The notes under the pieces were generated by a model that ran no database searches, had not been told where the DNA came from, and was given only the letters and a program-made list of their open reading frames with translations. This document shows, in pieces, positions 54,304 to 63,976 of a stretch of DNA of 64,000 bases. Location: the NCBI GenBank assembly GCA_001799845.1, contig MGUG01000054.1, positions 127,393 to 191,392 of the forward strand, in the 5' to 3' direction. Numbering within the stretch: the first letter of the stretch is position 1; the number at the start of each line of letters is the position of its first letter. This stretch comes from Elusimicrobia bacterium GWC2_64_44. Its GTDB lineage: Bacteria; Elusimicrobiota; Elusimicrobia; Elusimicrobiales; UBA9959. The translations under genes and the position numbers were made by a program.

Positions 54304-55329
54304 TTAAAGTAGTTCCGCCTGGGGGGACAGCTTGAGGCCCAGGTGCGCGGCCGCCTTGGCCGTCAGCACGCGGCCGCGGGTGGTGCGCTTGAGGAAGCCG
54401 GCCTGCATCAGGAACGGCTCGATCACGTCGGTAAGGGTGTCCGGCTCCTCGGAGACGGCAACCGCCAGAGTCTCTATGCCCACCGGCCCGCCGCCGAACT
54501 TCTCGGCTATGGCCAGCAGGATTCGGCGGTCCAGGTTGTCGAGCCCCTCGGGGTCTATCTCCAGCGAGGCCATGGCGGCCTCGGTGACTTCCCTGGTGAT
54601 GACGCCGGCGGCCTTCACGTCGGCGAAGTCGCGCACGCGCTTGAGCAGGCGGTTGGCTATGCGCGGGGTGCCGCGCGAGCGGCGGGCTATCAGGGCCAGC
54701 GCTGGCTTCTCCGCCCTGCTGCCCAGGATGCCGGCCGAGCGGACGAGGATCTGCGTGATCTCCTCCTCGCCGTAGAACCCGAGGTTGAAAACTATGCCGA
54801 ACCTGTCGCGCAGCGGGCCGGTCAGCAGGCCGCTGCGGGTGGTGGCGCCGACCAGCGTGAAGCGCGGCACGGCCAGCTTCAGCGTGGTGGCGCCGGGGCC
54901 CTGGCCTGTGTTGATGAAGAATAAAAAATCCTCCATCACGGGGTAGAGGGCTTCTTCCACCGTGGCGTTGAGGCGGTGGATCTCGTCGATGAACAGGATG
55001 TCGCCCTCGGCCAGCTCGGTGGTGAGCATGGCGGCCAGGTCGCCCGGCTTGGAGAGCACCGGGCCGGAGGTCACCTTCATGTTGACGCCCATCTCGCGCG
55101 CCAGGATGTGGGAGAGGGTAGTCTTGCCGAGGCCCGGGGGGGAATAAAACAGGCAGTGGTCGAGCGGCTCTTTGCGGCCGCGGGCGGCCTGGATGAAGAC
55201 CTTCAGGTTGTCCTTCAGCTTGGCCTGCCCGACGAACTCGTCGAGGGAGGCCGGGCGCAGGGCGGATTCCAGCCGCGCGGCCTCGGGTGAGGCGGGGCGG
55301 GCGGCGAGCAGGTCGTCGTTCTTGGGCAT
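54304..55329 (-). CDS. ruvB: Holliday junction branch-migration helicase RuvB
   Basis: AAA+ motor of RuvAB. N-terminal [22 protein letters not shown], Walker [14 protein letters not shown], Walker [14 protein letters not shown], sensor [16 protein letters not shown] and arginine finger region RDRFGIV; winged-helix C-terminus. 341 residues. Confidence 0.98.
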   Translation of the reverse strand: MPKNDDLLAARPASPEAARLESALRPASLDEFVGQAKLKDNLKVFIQAARGRKEPLDHCLFYSPPGLGKTTLSHILAREMGVNMKVTSGPVLSKPGDLAAMLTTELAEGDILFIDEIHRLNATVEEALYPVMEDFLFFINTGQGPGATTLKLAVPRFTLVGATTRSGLLTGPLRDRFGIVFNLGFYGEEEITQILVRSAGILGSRAEKPALALIARRSRGTPRIANRLLKRVRDFADVKAAGVITREVTEAAMASLEIDPEGLDNLDRRILLAIAEKFGGGPVGIETLAVAVSEEPDTLTDVIEPFLMQAGFLKRTTRGRVLTAKAAAHLGLKLSPQAELL

Positions 55330-55937
55330 TATTTGGGTGAGAGGCGCTTGAGCGCCAGCCTGATGATGGTTTCGGCGGAGGCGGCGCCGCCGGCTTCCGC
55401 CGAAGCGTCCTCGAGGGCGGCCCTGGCTTCGCCGGCCCTGAAGCCCAGCGTGGTGAGGGCGCTCATGGCCTGCGCGTAGGCCCCTGAAGCGGCGGGGAAG
55501 GCCCCGGCGGCGTAGGCGCCGGACTGCGGGAGCTTGTCCTTGAGGGCCGATACCAGCTTGTCGGCGGTCTTGGCCGTGAAACCGAAGATGGCCGTGAGGC
55601 GCTTGGTGTCCTTGGCGGCCACGGCGGCGGTGAAATCGGGCATGGACTTCACGGCCTTGCCGAGGTAGTCCATGGCTTTCTTTGCGCCGGTGTTGGGCAC
55701 GGCGTCGCGCAGCAGGTCGAAAAGCTTCTTTTCCTCTTTGGAACGGAAGCCGTAAAGCGCGGTGCCGCCGTACATGCTGATGGACTCGGCGATGAAAACC
55801 TCAGCCGTGGCCCCCTCGGCGCCCAGCGCTTCCAGCGAAGGCTCGCAGAAAAACACCTCGTAGCCGAGGCCGTTGGTCTCGATCACGGCGCTCTCGGCGT
55901 CCTTGTGCACTATGCGGCCGCGCAGGTAGGCTAGCAT
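55329..55937 (-). CDS. ruvA: Holliday junction-binding protein RuvA
   Basis: OB-fold N-terminus ([29 protein letters not shown]), helix-hairpin-helix middle ([32 protein letters not shown]) and a C-terminal domain that binds RuvB. 202 residues. Shares a base with the ruvB start; overlaps ruvC by 7 bases. Confidence 0.95.
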   Translation of the reverse strand: MLAYLRGRIVHKDAESAVIETNGLGYEVFFCEPSLEALGAEGATAEVFIAESISMYGGTALYGFRSKEEKKLFDLLRDAVPNTGAKKAMDYLGKAVKSMPDFTAAVAAKDTKRLTAIFGFTAKTADKLVSALKDKLPQSGAYAAGAFPAASGAYAQAMSALTTLGFRAGEARAALEDASAEAGGAASAETIIRLALKRLSPK

Positions 55938-56446
55938 TTGGCCCGCTCCTTCGCCGCCGCCAGCGCCTTGGCGAAAGGGGCCAGCCGCAGGTGGCAGAGG
56001 GCCGCCGCGGCGGCGTCCGCCACGTCGTCGGGCTCCAGCGGCGCGGCGAGGTTCAGCGTGAGCTGCACCACCCGCTGCATCTGCCGCTTCTCGGCGGAGC
56101 CGCTGCCTGAGATGGTCTTCTTGATGGTCTTGGGGTTGTAGGAGCTGATCGGGACGCCCGCCTTGTCGCAGGCCAGCAGGATCACGCCGCGGGCGTGGGT
56201 AGTGTTGGCCTGCGTGTCCGCCCGCTTGGAAAAAAAGACTTCCTCTATGGCGGCCTCGCCCGGGGCGTGCGCCCTGACCACGGAGGAAAGCTCGTCGTAA
56301 ACCGCCGTAAGGCGCTTTTCCAGGCGGGTATTGGCGGGGGTGTGGATCAGGCCGGAGGCGGCCAGCCGCGGGGGGGCGGCGCCGTCCTTTTCAAGCACGG
56401 CCCAGCCGGTCCTGTCCAGCCCAGGGTCTATGCCAAGTATCCTCAC
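55931..56446 (-). CDS. ruvC: Holliday junction resolvase RuvC
   Basis: RNase H-like endonuclease with the acidic residues visible: ILGIDPGLDRTGWAV (Asp), AAIEEVFFSKRADTQ (Glu) and EPDDVADAAAAALCH (Asp pair). 171 residues. First of ruvCAB, 6 bases after yebC. Confidence 0.97.
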   Translation of the reverse strand: MRILGIDPGLDRTGWAVLEKDGAAPPRLAASGLIHTPANTRLEKRLTAVYDELSSVVRAHAPGEAAIEEVFFSKRADTQANTTHARGVILLACDKAGVPISSYNPKTIKKTISGSGSAEKRQMQRVVQLTLNLAAPLEPDDVADAAAAALCHLRLAPFAKALAAAKERAKC

Positions 56447-56452
56447 GGAGGG

Positions 56453-57208
56453 TTACTTCTCCAGCTTGGCGATGATCGCGTCGGGGATGTTGAAGTTGGA
56501 GTAGACCTTCTGCACGTCGTCGTGGTCTTCCAGCGATTCCATCAGGTCGAGCACGCGCTGGGCGTGATCCTCTCCGACGTTGACCTCGTTCTTGGGAAGC
56601 ATCGTGATCTCCGCGGTGACCACGGGGATCTTCTTCTCTTCCAGCTTGGCCTTCACGGAGTCGAAATCCTGCGGAGCGGTGATGACCTCGTATTCTTCGG
56701 AGCCCTCGGGAGAGCGGAAATCCTCGGCCCCGATCTCGAGCACCAGGTTCATCAGCTCCTCTTCCTTGGCGTCCTCTTTCTTTACGGAGAGGTAGCCCTT
56801 CTGCTCGAACATCCAGCCTACGCAGCCGGCCGAGCCCATGTTGCCCCCGTGCTGGTCGAGGATCTTGCGGATCTCGCTGGCGGCGCGGTTCTTGCTGTCG
56901 GTGGTGACGTTGATGATGATGGCTATGCCGCCGGGGCCGTAGCCCTCGTAAATGATCTCTTCGTAGACCACGCCAGGCTCCTGGCCCGTGCCGCGCCTGA
57001 TGGCGCGCTTGACGTTCTCAAGGGGCATGTTGCTGCCTTTCGCGTCCGCGATGGCGGAGCGCAGGCGGGGGTTATCATCGGGATTGCCGCCGCCGGCCTT
57101 GGCCGCGATGGCGATCTCCTTGATGATCTTGGTCCACACCTTGCCTCTCTTCGCGTCGGTGATGGCCTTCTTGTGCTTGATACCGGCCCAGTGAGAATGT
57201 CCGCCCAT
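56453..57208 (-). CDS. yebC: YebC/PmpR family regulatory or translation factor
   Basis: Classical YebC: MGGHSHWAGIKHKKAITDAKRGKVWTKI at the N-terminus and YEGYGPGGIAIIINVTTDSKNR, GNMGSAGCVGWMFEQKG in the middle. Members have been described as transcription regulators and, more recently, as factors relieving ribosome stalling. Shine-Dalgarno AAGGAG precedes the ATG at a normal distance. It leads the ruvCAB-queA-tgt-secDF run. Confidence 0.96.
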   Translation of the reverse strand: MGGHSHWAGIKHKKAITDAKRGKVWTKIIKEIAIAAKAGGGNPDDNPRLRSAIADAKGSNMPLENVKRAIRRGTGQEPGVVYEEIIYEGYGPGGIAIIINVTTDSKNRAASEIRKILDQHGGNMGSAGCVGWMFEQKGYLSVKKEDAKEEELMNLVLEIGAEDFRSPEGSEEYEVITAPQDFDSVKAKLEEKKIPVVTAEITMLPKNEVNVGEDHAQRVLDLMESLEDHDDVQKVYSNFNIPDAIIAKLEK

Positions 57209-57276
57209 GGTGAACTCCTTGCTAAGGGGATTTAGGGTTAAAATTGCCGCGATTATGACGGCGGCTAAATAAATTC

Positions 57277-57282
57277 TATAAT
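57277..57282 (+). promoter_or_regulatory. Candidate -10 box for tRNA-Arg
   Basis: TATAAT 22 bases before the mature tRNA end, giving a predicted start near 57289. The -35 (TTATGA about 18 bases upstream) is weak. The same AT-rich patch may serve yebC on the other strand. Confidence 0.4.
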
Positions 57283-57304
57283 AATATGAATCGTTTCACA
57301 ACCC

Positions 57305-57378
57305 GCCCTCTTAGCTCAACTGGATAGAGCGTCCGCCTTCGAAGCGGCAGGTTAGAGGTTCGAGTCCTCTAGAGGGCA
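57305..57378 (+). tRNA. tRNA-Arg (anticodon TCG)
   Basis: A complete cloverleaf: acceptor GCCCTCT/AGAGGGC with discriminator A, D-arm GCTC/GAGC, anticodon loop CTTCGAA (anticodon TCG at 57339-57341), T-arm AGAGG-TTCGAGT-CCTCT. The pair at the base of the 5-bp anticodon stem is T.C, a single mismatch. The 3' CCA is not encoded, so CCA-adding enzyme is needed. Confidence 0.95.
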
Positions 57379-57456
57379 CGATTTAGGCTTTTGCGGCTCG
57401 GCGGTCCTGTAACTTATTTGTAATCAAAAGTTAACCATACCGCAAACAGGATAGAT

Positions 57457-57462
57457 TAGAAT
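57457..57462 (+). promoter_or_regulatory. Candidate -10 box adjoining the HEAT-repeat gene
   Basis: TAGAAT lies six bases before the ATG at 57469, with no Shine-Dalgarno site. The -35 is poor. It resembles the arrangement at 40875 and 40789, suggesting leaderless messages. Confidence 0.35.
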
Positions 57463-57468
57463 TTATAC

Positions 57469-58560
57469 ATGTTCGCCTTACTGGTGGCCGTCTTGCTGGT
57501 ACTGCCTGCCCTGCCCGGGGTTGCTCAGCCGTTGCCCAAAAAAGACCTGGGCCGCCGCGCCCTGCAGACCGTCGTGGAGCACCTCAAGAGCGACGACTCC
57601 GACGTGCGCGCCCTGGCGGCCGGCATCCTGGGCGAGGCCGGCAACAAGGCCGCCGCGGGCATGCTGCGCAATATGCTGGGCGACTCCGATAAGTACGTGC
57701 GCCTCGCCGCGGCCAGGGCGCTCTGGCAGCTCGGCAGCCCGGCCGGCATGAAGACCGTCCTCGGAGTAATCGGAGACGTGCCGGCGCAGGGACCGATAGC
57801 CGTCACCAACACCCCGCTGGTGGAGCTCAAGATCATTTCCCAGAACAAGATCCGCGAGAAGGCCATAGAGACCTATGCCTGGATGAAGGGGGAGAAAGCC
57901 TCCGAACTGCTTTACCAGCTCAAGAACGATAACTACGGCACCGTCCGCGACGCCGCCGCCCGCGAACTGGCGCGCCTGGGCCGCGAAGAGGAGCTGACCC
58001 AGTTCACCGAGGCGCTGGCCGCAGAGGAAGAGCCTATCCGCTACGAGGCGGCGGGCGTCCTGGGCCGAATCTGCGCCGCCTCGGCCGCCGGCCCGCTGGT
58101 CAAGCTGCTGGCGGCGGAAAAGTCCATGCGCGTGCGCATGGCCGCGCTGGACGCGCTGAAATGCGCCCCGGCCAAAAAAGAGGCGGCCGACGAGCTGCTG
58201 AAGCTGGCCGACGACGAGAACCCCACCATCAAATTCAAGGCCGTCGGAGCGCTGGGCGGCATCAAGGACGCGCGGGTCAAAGAAAAGCTGGCGGCCGTGG
58301 CCGCCGCCACCCGGGACATCCGCCTAAAAATAACGGCCCAGAAGGGGCTGATGCTCGCTGGCGCGGCGCCGGACCTGAACACCGCCCGCGACGCCATGAG
58401 CGCCGCCAGCGCGGATATAAAACTGGAAGCGCTGGACGTGATCTCCTCTTTCAGCGACGAGGACGCCCTGCCCCTGGTGGACCAGGCCCTGGCTGACGCC
58501 GATACCAAAGTCAAGCTGGCCGCCGCGCTGCAGGCGCTGAAGCGGGCCTCGCGCAAGTAA
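57469..58560 (+). CDS. Exported HEAT-repeat protein
   Basis: Signal peptide (MFALLVAVLLVLPALPGVAQP) followed by about nine HEAT/PBS-lyase-type helical repeats (for example SDDSDVRALAAGILGEAGNKAAAGML and DENPTIKFKAVGALGGIKDARV). A protein-binding scaffold, probably periplasmic. The next gene, a metallopeptidase, starts one base after its stop, so the two may work together. Confidence 0.87.
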   Translation: MFALLVAVLLVLPALPGVAQPLPKKDLGRRALQTVVEHLKSDDSDVRALAAGILGEAGNKAAAGMLRNMLGDSDKYVRLAAARALWQLGSPAGMKTVLGVIGDVPAQGPIAVTNTPLVELKIISQNKIREKAIETYAWMKGEKASELLYQLKNDNYGTVRDAAARELARLGREEELTQFTEALAAEEEPIRYEAAGVLGRICAASAAGPLVKLLAAEKSMRVRMAALDALKCAPAKKEAADELLKLADDENPTIKFKAVGALGGIKDARVKEKLAAVAAATRDIRLKITAQKGLMLAGAAPDLNTARDAMSAASADIKLEALDVISSFSDEDALPLVDQALADADTKVKLAAALQALKRASRK

Positions 58561-58561
58561 T

Positions 58562-61500
58562 ATGAAGAACATTAAGGTATTCCTTCTCGCTTTACTTCTC
58601 CTGCTCCCCGCCGGCGCGGGGGAACTTCTGGCCGCGCCCAAGGCCCGCGAGCGCAAGCCGTCGCCGCTGGCATCGTCGCTGCGCCAGGTCCGCCGCACTC
58701 CTTCCGCGGCCACCCGCGAGGCCTTCCGCTCTTTCGTGAAGAAACAGGGCAAAGGCTGGAAGGTGCGCTACAACCCCCGCACCGCGCTGCCGGAAGCGAT
58801 CACCGGCGGCCGGACCGCGCGCTATCCCGGCACCCCGGAGCAGTCCGCTATAGCTTTCTTTGATGACAATAAAGAACTCCTTAGGGTGCAGCCCGCCTCG
58901 CTGCGGCTGACCCACAAGAAGGAGTTCCTGGGCGTCACCCACCTGCAGTACCAGCAGTACAAGGACGGCCTCCCGGTGGAATTCTCCTACGCCCGGGTGC
59001 ACGTCTCGGCGGAGGGCGAGGTCTCCGGCTATCAGGGCCGCTTCGAGCCCGAGCTGGAGCTAAATACCGCTCCTTCAATTTCAGAGCAGGCAGCGGTCAT
59101 GGCCGCCAGGATGGACCTGGGCCGGCAGCTGGCCGTCTCCCGGGCCGAGCTGGTGATCTATCCTGACGAGGCCGCGGGGACTCTTAAACTCGCCTGGAAG
59201 GTCCGCGGCCGCGCGGGCGGCCTTTGGGTCTACTACATAGACGCCGCCGACGGCTCCGTGCTCTATAAATACGACGACCTGCGCTACGCCTGCGCCGGCG
59301 TCTGGAATACCTACGGCACCTCCACCGGCAAAGTCTACGCCGTCTCGCCCATTCCAGGTTATAACGCGCCCAACAGCCTCAACGTCACCGAGGACCTCTG
59401 GTCCACGCCCGTCACCGCGCCGCTGCGCGACCAATATTTCTGGGTCGGGTCCTATTCCAGCATGACGGTCACCAACTCCGCCGGCGACTACTGCGTTACC
59501 GGCAACGGCAAGGTCTTCTCCTCGCTGAAGGGGCCGTATTTCGCCGTTACCAATTTCCGCGGCGCCAGCGCCCATTACGACAACGGCGGGGGCCAGTGGG
59601 TCCCTGTCGCGAACTCGGTGCAGACGCCGCACCCCTACGCCGATTCCCAGACCTACGTCTATAACGTCACCATCCCCGACACCTGGAGCGTCAGCGGGTA
59701 TACTTTCGCCAAGGCCATGCCGCGCTTCACCTCCTTCAGCGCCGGCAGCCTGGACCTGTACGGCTCGGTCAACGACACCGACCAGGTTTCCGTCAAGAGC
59801 GGCAGCTCCGTGCTCGGCACCTACATCGGCACCCGCACCGCCCCGTTCTACGGCGCGGCCGTGGAGAACCCGTCCTACACGGTGGAGCTGGAAAGCGACG
59901 CCTCCGGAACCTCCAACGGCTTCATAATCGACATCTCCAGCTACCTGGTGCTGACCAACGCCCCGGGCACGTCCGTGAACATCGGCGCCGGCGCCGGCTC
60001 GCCGGTCTGGTCGACGACCACGGCCGGCATGTACTGGGACACTTCCCTGGGCGGCGCCAACGCCCTGTCCGAGGTGAACGCCTTCTACCATCTCAACGCT
60101 ATACGCCGCTACTTCGACCCGCTGAACATCAACACCGCCGGCGGACTGGCCATAGACCTCTCCGCGCAGGTGCCGGTAATGGTGCACGCCTCGGGGAACC
60201 CGGACTCCCTCACCGGCTGCGCCACCGGCTGCCAGGGCATGCTGAACGCCTACTACGACCTGGAGAAGGGCCATATCATCATGGGCGACGGCATGATGGA
60301 CAACCATAACAAGTACCGCTCGTTCGCGCTCGACGGCACCATCGTGCGGCACGAGTACATCCACCTCGTGATAGACAAGATCTACCCCATCATCAATTTC
60401 GGAGAGTTCGGCGCTATCAGCGAGGCCCTCGCCGATTATCTGGCGCTGGCCTCTTTCTGGCGCGAAGGCTACGGCACGCAGGCCACGCTGGGCAATTTCG
60501 TGGGCGCGGGCGAGGGAGCGGCGCGCGACCTGTCCGGCTCCGGCCAGCCCAGCGACGTGCGCAACATGCCCGACGACTGGTACGGCGAGGTGCACGAGGA
60601 CGGCATGATCCTGTCCCAGGCGCTCTTCAGCCTGCGCAACAGCACGCCCACCACCGTGACCGACCTGGGCGTATTCACCGCCGGCAGCTTCAGCGGCCAG
60701 TCCCGCGCGGACGTGCTGGTTTTCGCCGCCCTCTTCTATTTCCCCGACAACTTCACCAACTTCTACGACGCCATGATAGACGCCTGCACCCAGCTGGACC
60801 TCAGGTGGGCGGGCCAGTGCAGCGCCGCCCAAAGAGCCAAGATCGCCACCGCTTTCGCGGCGCACGGCATAGGCACGGCCGGTGTAGGCGGGGACTCCTA
60901 CGAGACCAGCGCTTCCTCCACCCTGTGCGACAACAACAACGGCCCCGAGTGCGCCGCGGATATCAGCAGCCTGCCCTCGCTGTCGGCCACCGTCTACCCG
61001 CTGGGAGACGTGGACTATTATTCGCTGCCGCTGTCCCCGGGCCGGTTCACCGCGGACCTGAGCCTGCCGATGACCGTGGACGAAGGCATCTACTACGCCT
61101 ACACCATGTTCCTGTTCGACTCGGAGCGGGAGTACGTGACCGAGGCCGGCCCGGTGATCTACGGCACCGGCTCCGACGCGTGCAACGACACCGGCCAGTG
61201 CTACACGCTCAACAAGACGGTCCGGCTCGACTACGATATCCCCGCCGGGGGCGGCCGCTATTACCTGGTGGTCTCCGCCGCGCCCAACCAGTACTACGGC
61301 AACTCCGAGGCCAACTCCGCGCTCCCCTATTCGTTGACGCTCAGCCGCTCGCCTCAGGGCAGCGCCGCCGCCCGCATCTATTCCTCCGTGTTCGATAACG
61401 ACGAACTTTCTTTCGACGTTCCGTACCCCTACTTCCCCATGCTGGGCTCCGTCTCCTCTACTACGCTCCCGGGCGGCACCCCGGTGACCGGCGCCGAGCT

Positions 61501-62068
61501 GGTGTTCGAGTACGCGCAGCTGCGCGACCATAACTACGACCCTATCCAGCTCACTCGCACCAACGCGGCGGGCACCTACATGACGCATGTCTCGGCCGCC
61601 CTGAACGCCGCGCCCGGCAACCTGGACGCCTACGGGCGCCGCGTGGTCTCCAGCCGCGTCAAACTGCAGCCCGGCTTCGCCGCCCGCTACCCGGGCGTAG
61701 GCACGGTTTACCTGGAGGTCTTCGGGCGCAACCACCTGGGGCACGTCCTGTCCCTGGGCGTCTCCAACGCCATCAACCTCACCGCCAACCGCTCAGAGGT
61801 GACGGCCTACAACAATATCATCGGCTCAGGCGGCTCCGCCCTCATCAAGTACGAGGTCCAGTCCTCCGGCGCCCTTTCCGTGAAGGTCTACACCCAGGCC
61901 GGCACGCTGGTCAGGACCGTTTACGACGGGCCGGTGCCGGCCGGCAAGGGCACGCTGGAGTGGGACGGCACTAATTCCAACGGCGGCAAGGCCGCCAGCG
62001 GCATCTATTTCGTGAAGACGAAAGGGCCCGGGGTGAACAAGATTGTAAAGATAGCGGTGGTCAGGTAA
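58562..62068 (+). CDS. Secreted M36/M4-like zinc metallopeptidase with sorting-like tail
   Basis: 1168 residues: signal peptide, FTP-type inhibitory propeptide (about 60-190; LRLTHKKEFLGVTHLQYQQYKDGLPV), then a thermolysin/fungalysin-like catalytic domain with VRHEYIHLVID (His597, Glu598, His601) and the third ligand in GAISEALADYLA (Glu621). Later regions are beta-rich, probably pre-peptidase or Ig-like domains. The last ~90 residues form a FlgD-like tail (LSVKVYTQAGTLVRTVYDG, WDGTNSNGGKAASGIYFVK) ending VKIAVVR. A surface or secreted protease activated by propeptide removal is likely. Confidence 0.88.
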   Translation: MKNIKVFLLALLLLLPAGAGELLAAPKARERKPSPLASSLRQVRRTPSAATREAFRSFVKKQGKGWKVRYNPRTALPEAITGGRTARYPGTPEQSAIAFFDDNKELLRVQPASLRLTHKKEFLGVTHLQYQQYKDGLPVEFSYARVHVSAEGEVSGYQGRFEPELELNTAPSISEQAAVMAARMDLGRQLAVSRAELVIYPDEAAGTLKLAWKVRGRAGGLWVYYIDAADGSVLYKYDDLRYACAGVWNTYGTSTGKVYAVSPIPGYNAPNSLNVTEDLWSTPVTAPLRDQYFWVGSYSSMTVTNSAGDYCVTGNGKVFSSLKGPYFAVTNFRGASAHYDNGGGQWVPVANSVQTPHPYADSQTYVYNVTIPDTWSVSGYTFAKAMPRFTSFSAGSLDLYGSVNDTDQVSVKSGSSVLGTYIGTRTAPFYGAAVENPSYTVELESDASGTSNGFIIDISSYLVLTNAPGTSVNIGAGAGSPVWSTTTAGMYWDTSLGGANALSEVNAFYHLNAIRRYFDPLNINTAGGLAIDLSAQVPVMVHASGNPDSLTGCATGCQGMLNAYYDLEKGHIIMGDGMMDNHNKYRSFALDGTIVRHEYIHLVIDKIYPIINFGEFGAISEALADYLALASFWREGYGTQATLGNFVGAGEGAARDLSGSGQPSDVRNMPDDWYGEVHEDGMILSQALFSLRNSTPTTVTDLGVFTAGSFSGQSRADVLVFAALFYFPDNFTNFYDAMIDACTQLDLRWAGQCSAAQRAKIATAFAAHGIGTAGVGGDSYETSASSTLCDNNNGPECAADISSLPSLSATVYPLGDVDYYSLPLSPGRFTADLSLPMTVDEGIYYAYTMFLFDSEREYVTEAGPVIYGTGSDACNDTGQCYTLNKTVRLDYDIPAGGGRYYLVVSAAPNQYYGNSEANSALPYSLTLSRSPQGSAAARIYSSVFDNDELSFDVPYPYFPMLGSVSSTTLPGGTPVTGAELVFEYAQLRDHNYDPIQLTRTNAAGTYMTHVSAALNAAPGNLDAYGRRVVSSRVKLQPGFAARYPGVGTVYLEVFGRNHLGHVLSLGVSNAINLTANRSEVTAYNNIIGSGGSALIKYEVQSSGALSVKVYTQAGTLVRTVYDGPVPAGKGTLEWDGTNSNGGKAASGIYFVKTKGPGVNKIVKIAVVR

Positions 62069-62081
62069 TGCGGCGGCTATT

Positions 62082-63248
62082 ATGAACTACCGGCACGACC
62101 AGAACAGGCTAAAGTCAGCGGCGCGCGGCGCGGTGCTGGCGCTGCTCTGCTGCGTCCCGCCGGCCGCCGCCGGCGGCCCGGGCTCTGCCGGAGTGCAGGT
62201 GCTCAAGACGGACATGAGCCCCCGCGCCCTCGGCATGGGCGGGGCCTTCGTGGCCGTGGCCGACGACGTGTACGCCGCAGAGTACAACCCGGCCGGCCTG
62301 GGCCAGCTCTACCTGCCCGAGGCCTCCGCCATGTACCAGTCCGGCTTCGACGACGCCACCCTGCAGCACCTCTCCTTCGGGCTGCCGCTGCCGATACAGG
62401 GCTTCGCAGGCTTCGACAAGCCCGGCCTGGGGATCTCCGCCATGTTCTCCGACAGCGGGCGCTTCGTCTATAACCCCATAGATTCCGACGGCGGCGTAAA
62501 TACCGTCTCCATGGACGCCGAGAGCACCCGCGTGATAGCGCTTAGCTACGGTGAGAAGATATTTTCGGACGAAGTTAACCTGGAGGGCTACACGGCGAAG
62601 ATCGACCAGTACCTGGGCCTCTCCGTCAAATACATCGGCTCCGAGCTGCTGGAGACCTACTCGGCCTCGGCGCTCGCTTTCGACGGCGGGTGGCTGCTGC
62701 GCGATAACAACCTGGGCCTCAGCCTGGGCGCCTCCATCTCCAATTTCGGCGGGGGGGTAAAATACTACCAGGAGACCACCCCGCTGCCCACGATCCTGCG
62801 CCTGGGCGCCGCCTACCAGCGTCCCACCGTGATGTCGCAGTCGGTGCTGCTGGCCGCCGAGGCCGACCTCTACCTGCAGGAGAAGCTCAAAAGCCTGCGC
62901 GCGGGCCTGGAGTACCATTTCCAGGAATACTTCAATTTCCGCCTGGGCTACCGGTCGGCCGAAGACAACAAAGGCGCCACCGTCGGGCTGGGCGTGCACT
63001 ACGAGAATTTCTCCCTCGATTTCGGCATGACGATGGGCGGGGAGGTGTTCAATACCTCCCAGGTCTCCTTCGCCTACAAGTTCTCCGGCTGGCGCACCGG
63101 CGAATACCTGCGCAAGAAGCCCCAGTACCGCGGCCCGCAGGCCGAGGAGCCCGCCGCCAAGGTCAAGCCCGCCAAGGCGGGGCAGAAGGCGCCGGCCAAG
63201 CCGGCGGCCAAGCCTAAGAAAGATTCCGACTTCTTCTGGATCTATTGA
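62082..63248 (+). CDS. PorV/PorQ-family outer-membrane protein
   Basis: After a signal peptide, the N-terminus has the family signature TDMSPRALGMGGAFVAVADDVYAAEYNPAGLGQL, as in PorV/PorQ and UPF0164 proteins, which are FadL-like barrels. Repeating amphipathic strands follow, then an unusual Lys/Ala/Pro-rich tail (KVKPAKAGQKAPAKPAAK) ending FFWIY. PorV shuttles cargo of the type 9 secretion system; the two proteins here with T9SS/FlgD-like tails make that role tempting but unproven. Confidence 0.82.
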   Translation: MNYRHDQNRLKSAARGAVLALLCCVPPAAAGGPGSAGVQVLKTDMSPRALGMGGAFVAVADDVYAAEYNPAGLGQLYLPEASAMYQSGFDDATLQHLSFGLPLPIQGFAGFDKPGLGISAMFSDSGRFVYNPIDSDGGVNTVSMDAESTRVIALSYGEKIFSDEVNLEGYTAKIDQYLGLSVKYIGSELLETYSASALAFDGGWLLRDNNLGLSLGASISNFGGGVKYYQETTPLPTILRLGAAYQRPTVMSQSVLLAAEADLYLQEKLKSLRAGLEYHFQEYFNFRLGYRSAEDNKGATVGLGVHYENFSLDFGMTMGGEVFNTSQVSFAYKFSGWRTGEYLRKKPQYRGPQAEEPAAKVKPAKAGQKAPAKPAAKPKKDSDFFWIY

Positions 63249-63253
63249 GCGCT

Positions 63254-63904
63254 ATGAACCTGAAAACCGATACACTGGCGGTCCTCCTGGCGGCGGCGCT
63301 CGCGCTGCCCGCAGCTCCCGCGCTGGGCGCCGAAGTGTCCGGCGGCCTGAAGACCGGGCTTAACGTCAGCGACTTTGTCGGGAGCGACGCTTCGGCCGGG
63401 AGCGGCACCAAGGCCCCGGGGGCCGGCCTGGCCGCCGGCGGCTACCTGGTGTTCCCGCTGCGCCAGGCCAAGTTCAAGGTGCAGGCGGAGTGCATGATCA
63501 CGGTGAAAGGCGCCACCTACAAGGGCGACGTCCTGGGTTCTCACTACGAGAACCGGGTCAGGCTCACCTATCTGGAGATCCCGGTGCTGGCGCGGTTCGA
63601 CATCGCGAGCCGCAGCGGCGCGAAGCCGGCCTTCCTGATCGGGCCCGCCTTCGGCATCAAGATCAGCGCCAGGACCGAATCCCACTCCATCGGCTACTCG
63701 GCCACCAGCAACGCCGAGAACATCAAGGCTTTCGACCCCGGCGTCATGGTGGGGGGCGCGGTGGATATCCCGGCCGGCAAGGGCGCCATTTCGCTCGAGG
63801 CACGCTACACCCGCAGCCTCACCACGATCTCGGAAAGCAGCGGGGGCGACACCCCCGACATCAAGAACAGCGTCCTCACCATCCTGCTGGGTTACCGCTT
63901 CTGA
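63254..63904 (+). CDS. Outer-membrane beta-barrel protein (PorT/OMP_b-brl-like)
   Basis: I use ATG 63254 (MNLKTDTLAVLLAAALALPAAPALGAE, signal peptide); the track TTG at 63245 overlaps the previous stop. The mature part (about 190 residues) has alternating strands (VSGGLKTGLNVSDF, RLTYLEIPVLARFDI, KPAFLIGPAFGIKI) and ends in an aromatic (LLGYRF), a barrel-insertion signal. It is the type of small eight-strand barrel common in Bacteroidota-like genomes. Confidence 0.82.
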   Translation: MNLKTDTLAVLLAAALALPAAPALGAEVSGGLKTGLNVSDFVGSDASAGSGTKAPGAGLAAGGYLVFPLRQAKFKVQAECMITVKGATYKGDVLGSHYENRVRLTYLEIPVLARFDIASRSGAKPAFLIGPAFGIKISARTESHSIGYSATSNAENIKAFDPGVMVGGAVDIPAGKGAISLEARYTRSLTTISESSGGDTPDIKNSVLTILLGYRF

Positions 63905-63918
63905 ACCCGGCGCCCAAA

Positions 63919-63947
63919 TTGACACTGCGGGGTTTTGTTTATAGAAT
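63919..63947 (+). promoter_or_regulatory. Strong sigma70-like promoter before the last gene
   Basis: TTGACA (63919-63924), a 17-base spacer and TAGAAT (63942-63947): the best match to the housekeeping promoter consensus in the window. Confidence 0.7.
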
Positions 63948-63962
63948 TAAGCCGACAGTACT

Positions 63963-63969
63963 AGGAGGG
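63963..63969 (+). promoter_or_regulatory. Shine-Dalgarno site of the last gene
   Basis: AGGAGGG seven bases before the ATG at 63977, a near-perfect ribosome-binding site that fixes the start of the truncated gene. Confidence 0.75.
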
Positions 63970-63976
63970 CATTATA

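Noticed and set aside
59081-61744. 887-residue minus-strand ORF
   Set aside because: Antisense shadow of the metallopeptidase gene, which has signal peptide, HEYIH and a sorting tail.
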